Assembly (NCBI GenBank): GCA_934728065.1
Contig: CAKVDW010000020.1
Location: forward strand, 1-23,631
DNA from: an uncultured Campylobacter sp.
GTDB taxonomy: Bacteria; Campylobacterota; Campylobacteria; Campylobacterales; Campylobacteraceae
Length of the DNA: 23,631 nt
Direction: 5' to 3'
Part shown: positions 22,527 to 23,631 of the stretch, piece by piece
Layout of the letters: the number at the start of each line of letters is the position of its first letter
Numbering within the stretch: position 1 is the stretch's first letter
Program-made: the position numbers and the translations under genes
The notes under the pieces: generated by a model
The model's database searches: none
What the model was told of the DNA's origin: nothing
What the model saw: the letters and a program-made list of their open reading frames with translations, nothing else

Positions 22527-23441
22527 TTAAAATTTCTTTTGATGAAAAGAAATTTGAGAATTATGTATATAGCCAAAAATGCCATCATTTGGCTTTTTTG
22601 CTTGTGGAGAAAGGTAATATACATAAGTCCAATTCTTATTTCCATACCCTACATACAAAATAGCCGCCCTGCCATTTTTTATGTCATCTGCTTGAATTTG
22701 AGCTTTGATGCTGGATTTTGTATCGTGATAACTCCTTAAATTAACATAGCTGTCCTTTGACTTATATTTTAAAATATTATAACTTACTCCGCTTATAACG
22801 ATATTTTGTTTGGTGTAATCAGCCTTGTTAAGTGGAGTAGTATCCTCATAGGTCTCACCCAGTTGCTTAATTTCTTTTATACTTACACCAGCGATTTTGC
22901 CTTTACTGCCTTCAGAATAAAAATAATAATCTTCTATCAACACCTCAGCCCTTGCGCCTGATTCGCCAAGACCCACAACAAACAAATTTTTCGGCAAAAC
23001 ATAAGTGTCTCTAATGATTGCGCCAAAATCTAATCTTTCATAAGTAATATTACTGCAATCATACTTTCTTGTCTTTTTATCATACACCGCACCATAAAAT
23101 TTCATCGCATTTTCATCGCAAGATGAGTGGTATAAAAAGGGCAAATCCAAATTTTTATCAGGGTAAAAGAACACCTGGCTTTCATATTGAGCTTCTCTGT
23201 CTTGCTCTGTTGATTTTTCCCAAGAGTGAACAACCACGCCCGTAAGCCTTGCCTCACCGCTAAAGCAGCCAAGCTCATTGCTTTCATTTGGGCAAGGTAT
23301 GGGTTTAAGTGTGTTTTTGCTCATTTTTCCATTATTTTTTAAATGCTCTTGCCAAAGTCCATCTTGTGGCGGGTCGCCAAATGCCACTTGCACAAAAAGC
23401 ACCAACATAAACCCAAAAGCTGCACTAAGTATTTTTTTCAT
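22527..23441 (-). CDS. Periplasmic protein, 304 aa, unknown function; first gene of the exported-protein operon
   Basis: Signal peptide at about residues 1-22 (MKKILSAAFGFMLVLFVQVAFG). The mature part has a few cysteines near the N-terminus (PCPNESNELGCFSG) and one pair further on (SCDENAMKFYGAVYDKK and YDCSN), and is strand-rich (ARLTGVVVHSWEK, AEVLIEDYYFYSEGSKGKIA, AAILYVGYGNKNWTYVYYLS). No family recognised. Start is supported by AAAGGATAAAG directly before the ATG and by a CTAAAAT promoter at 23470-23475. The next gene starts within ten bases of its stop. As first gene of the set it probably sets expression for the operon. Confidence 0.85.
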   Translation of the reverse strand: MKKILSAAFGFMLVLFVQVAFGDPPQDGLWQEHLKNNGKMSKNTLKPIPCPNESNELGCFSGEARLTGVVVHSWEKSTEQDREAQYESQVFFYPDKNLDLPFLYHSSCDENAMKFYGAVYDKKTRKYDCSNITYERLDFGAIIRDTYVLPKNLFVVGLGESGARAEVLIEDYYFYSEGSKGKIAGVSIKEIKQLGETYEDTTPLNKADYTKQNIVISGVSYNILKYKSKDSYVNLRSYHDTKSSIKAQIQADDIKNGRAAILYVGYGNKNWTYVYYLSPQAKKPNDGIFGYIHNSQISFHQKKF

Positions 23442-23469
23442 CTTTATCCTTTCAAAAAAATAACACCAA

Positions 23470-23475
23470 ATTTTA
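23470..23475 (-). promoter_or_regulatory. -10 box of the exported-protein operon
   Basis: TAAAAT within TTTAGGCTAAAATTTGGTG on the minus strand, about 30 bases before the ATG at 23441. Similar elements (TTTGsGsTAAAATT) precede the sirtuin, the 248-aa gene and the 523-aa gene. Confidence 0.4.
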
Positions 23476-23523
23476 GCCTAAATTTGCAAGATATTTAAAG
23501 AAAATAAATAAATTTTTCTCAAT

Positions 23524-23631
23524 TTAAAACCTTACGATTTTTGCGCCAAAGCCACCTTGATGAGCTGGAGCGTCTGCGAAACTTTTCACGCTTTTGTGCG
23601 CTTGTAAAAACTCTTTTACCACTAATGCAAG
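23524..23631 (-). CDS. C-terminus of an unidentified protein, cut by the window edge
   Basis: A minus-strand frame is open from the window edge to a TAA at 23524-23526 and gives 35 residues: LALVVKEFLQAHKSVKSF, then ADAPAHQGGFGAKIVRF. The segment HQGGFGAKIV looks conserved, but I cannot name the family. It precedes the 304-aa gene on the same strand with 82 bases between, where the operon promoter lies. No alternative frame is better. Confidence 0.65.
   Translation of the reverse strand, partial: LALVVKEFLQAHKSVKSFADAPAHQGGFGAKIVRF

Noticed and set aside
1..23631. CRISPR arrays, tRNA or rRNA genes, insertion sequences
   Set aside because: No regularly spaced repeats, cloverleaf or rRNA segments and no transposase motifs were found on reading; the repeats present are all explained by gene duplication.

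Overview
The window is AT-rich, densely coded DNA from a Campylobacter-like Campylobacterota chromosome. Supporting evidence: DnaK and GrpE; an Rrf2-type regulator directly upstream of flhA (as in C. jejuni); alaS, maf and a class A penicillin-binding protein in one overlapping cluster (also a C. jejuni arrangement); extended -10 promoters of the TGnTATAAT type; short A/G-rich ribosome binding sites. The gene order is not that of C. jejuni, so this is probably another species of the genus. No tRNA, rRNA, CRISPR or insertion sequence was seen.

Layout. Positions 1-2245 (minus) hold two unrecognised proteins, preceded in transcription order by a two-gene unit: a 103-residue exported peptide with a bacteriocin-like double-glycine motif, overlapping a 47-residue single-membrane-segment protein. 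Positions 2415-4835 (minus) hold grpE-dnaK, without hrcA in front and with an inverted repeat inside the promoter. Positions 4836-5207 hold a divergent regulatory region and a 44-residue cationic small protein gene (plus). Positions 5200-9019 (minus) are a tight operon: Rrf2 regulator, flhA, DHH phosphoesterase, 72-residue hypothetical. Positions 9238-14257 (plus) are alaS-maf-PBP1A, each overlapping the next, ending at a strong terminator. Next come a TRL-family lipoprotein (minus), the broken tail of a second copy, and a sirtuin (minus).

Positions 15801-23441 are accessory in character: one lipoprotein on plus, then six genes on minus running 304 aa, 531 aa, 230 aa, 523 aa, 248 aa, 301 aa. 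All but the 230-aa product carry a recognisable export or membrane-anchor signal; the 230-aa gene seems to have lost its start codon. The 523- and 531-aa proteins are paralogous cysteine-rich Sel1/Hcp-like repeat proteins, and the 248- and 301-aa proteins share a C-terminal domain. Together they look like a periplasmic protein set of unknown role that grew by duplication. This locus and the double-glycine peptide pair are the best candidates for undescribed biology here.

The last 108 bases hold the C-terminus of an unidentified minus-strand gene.
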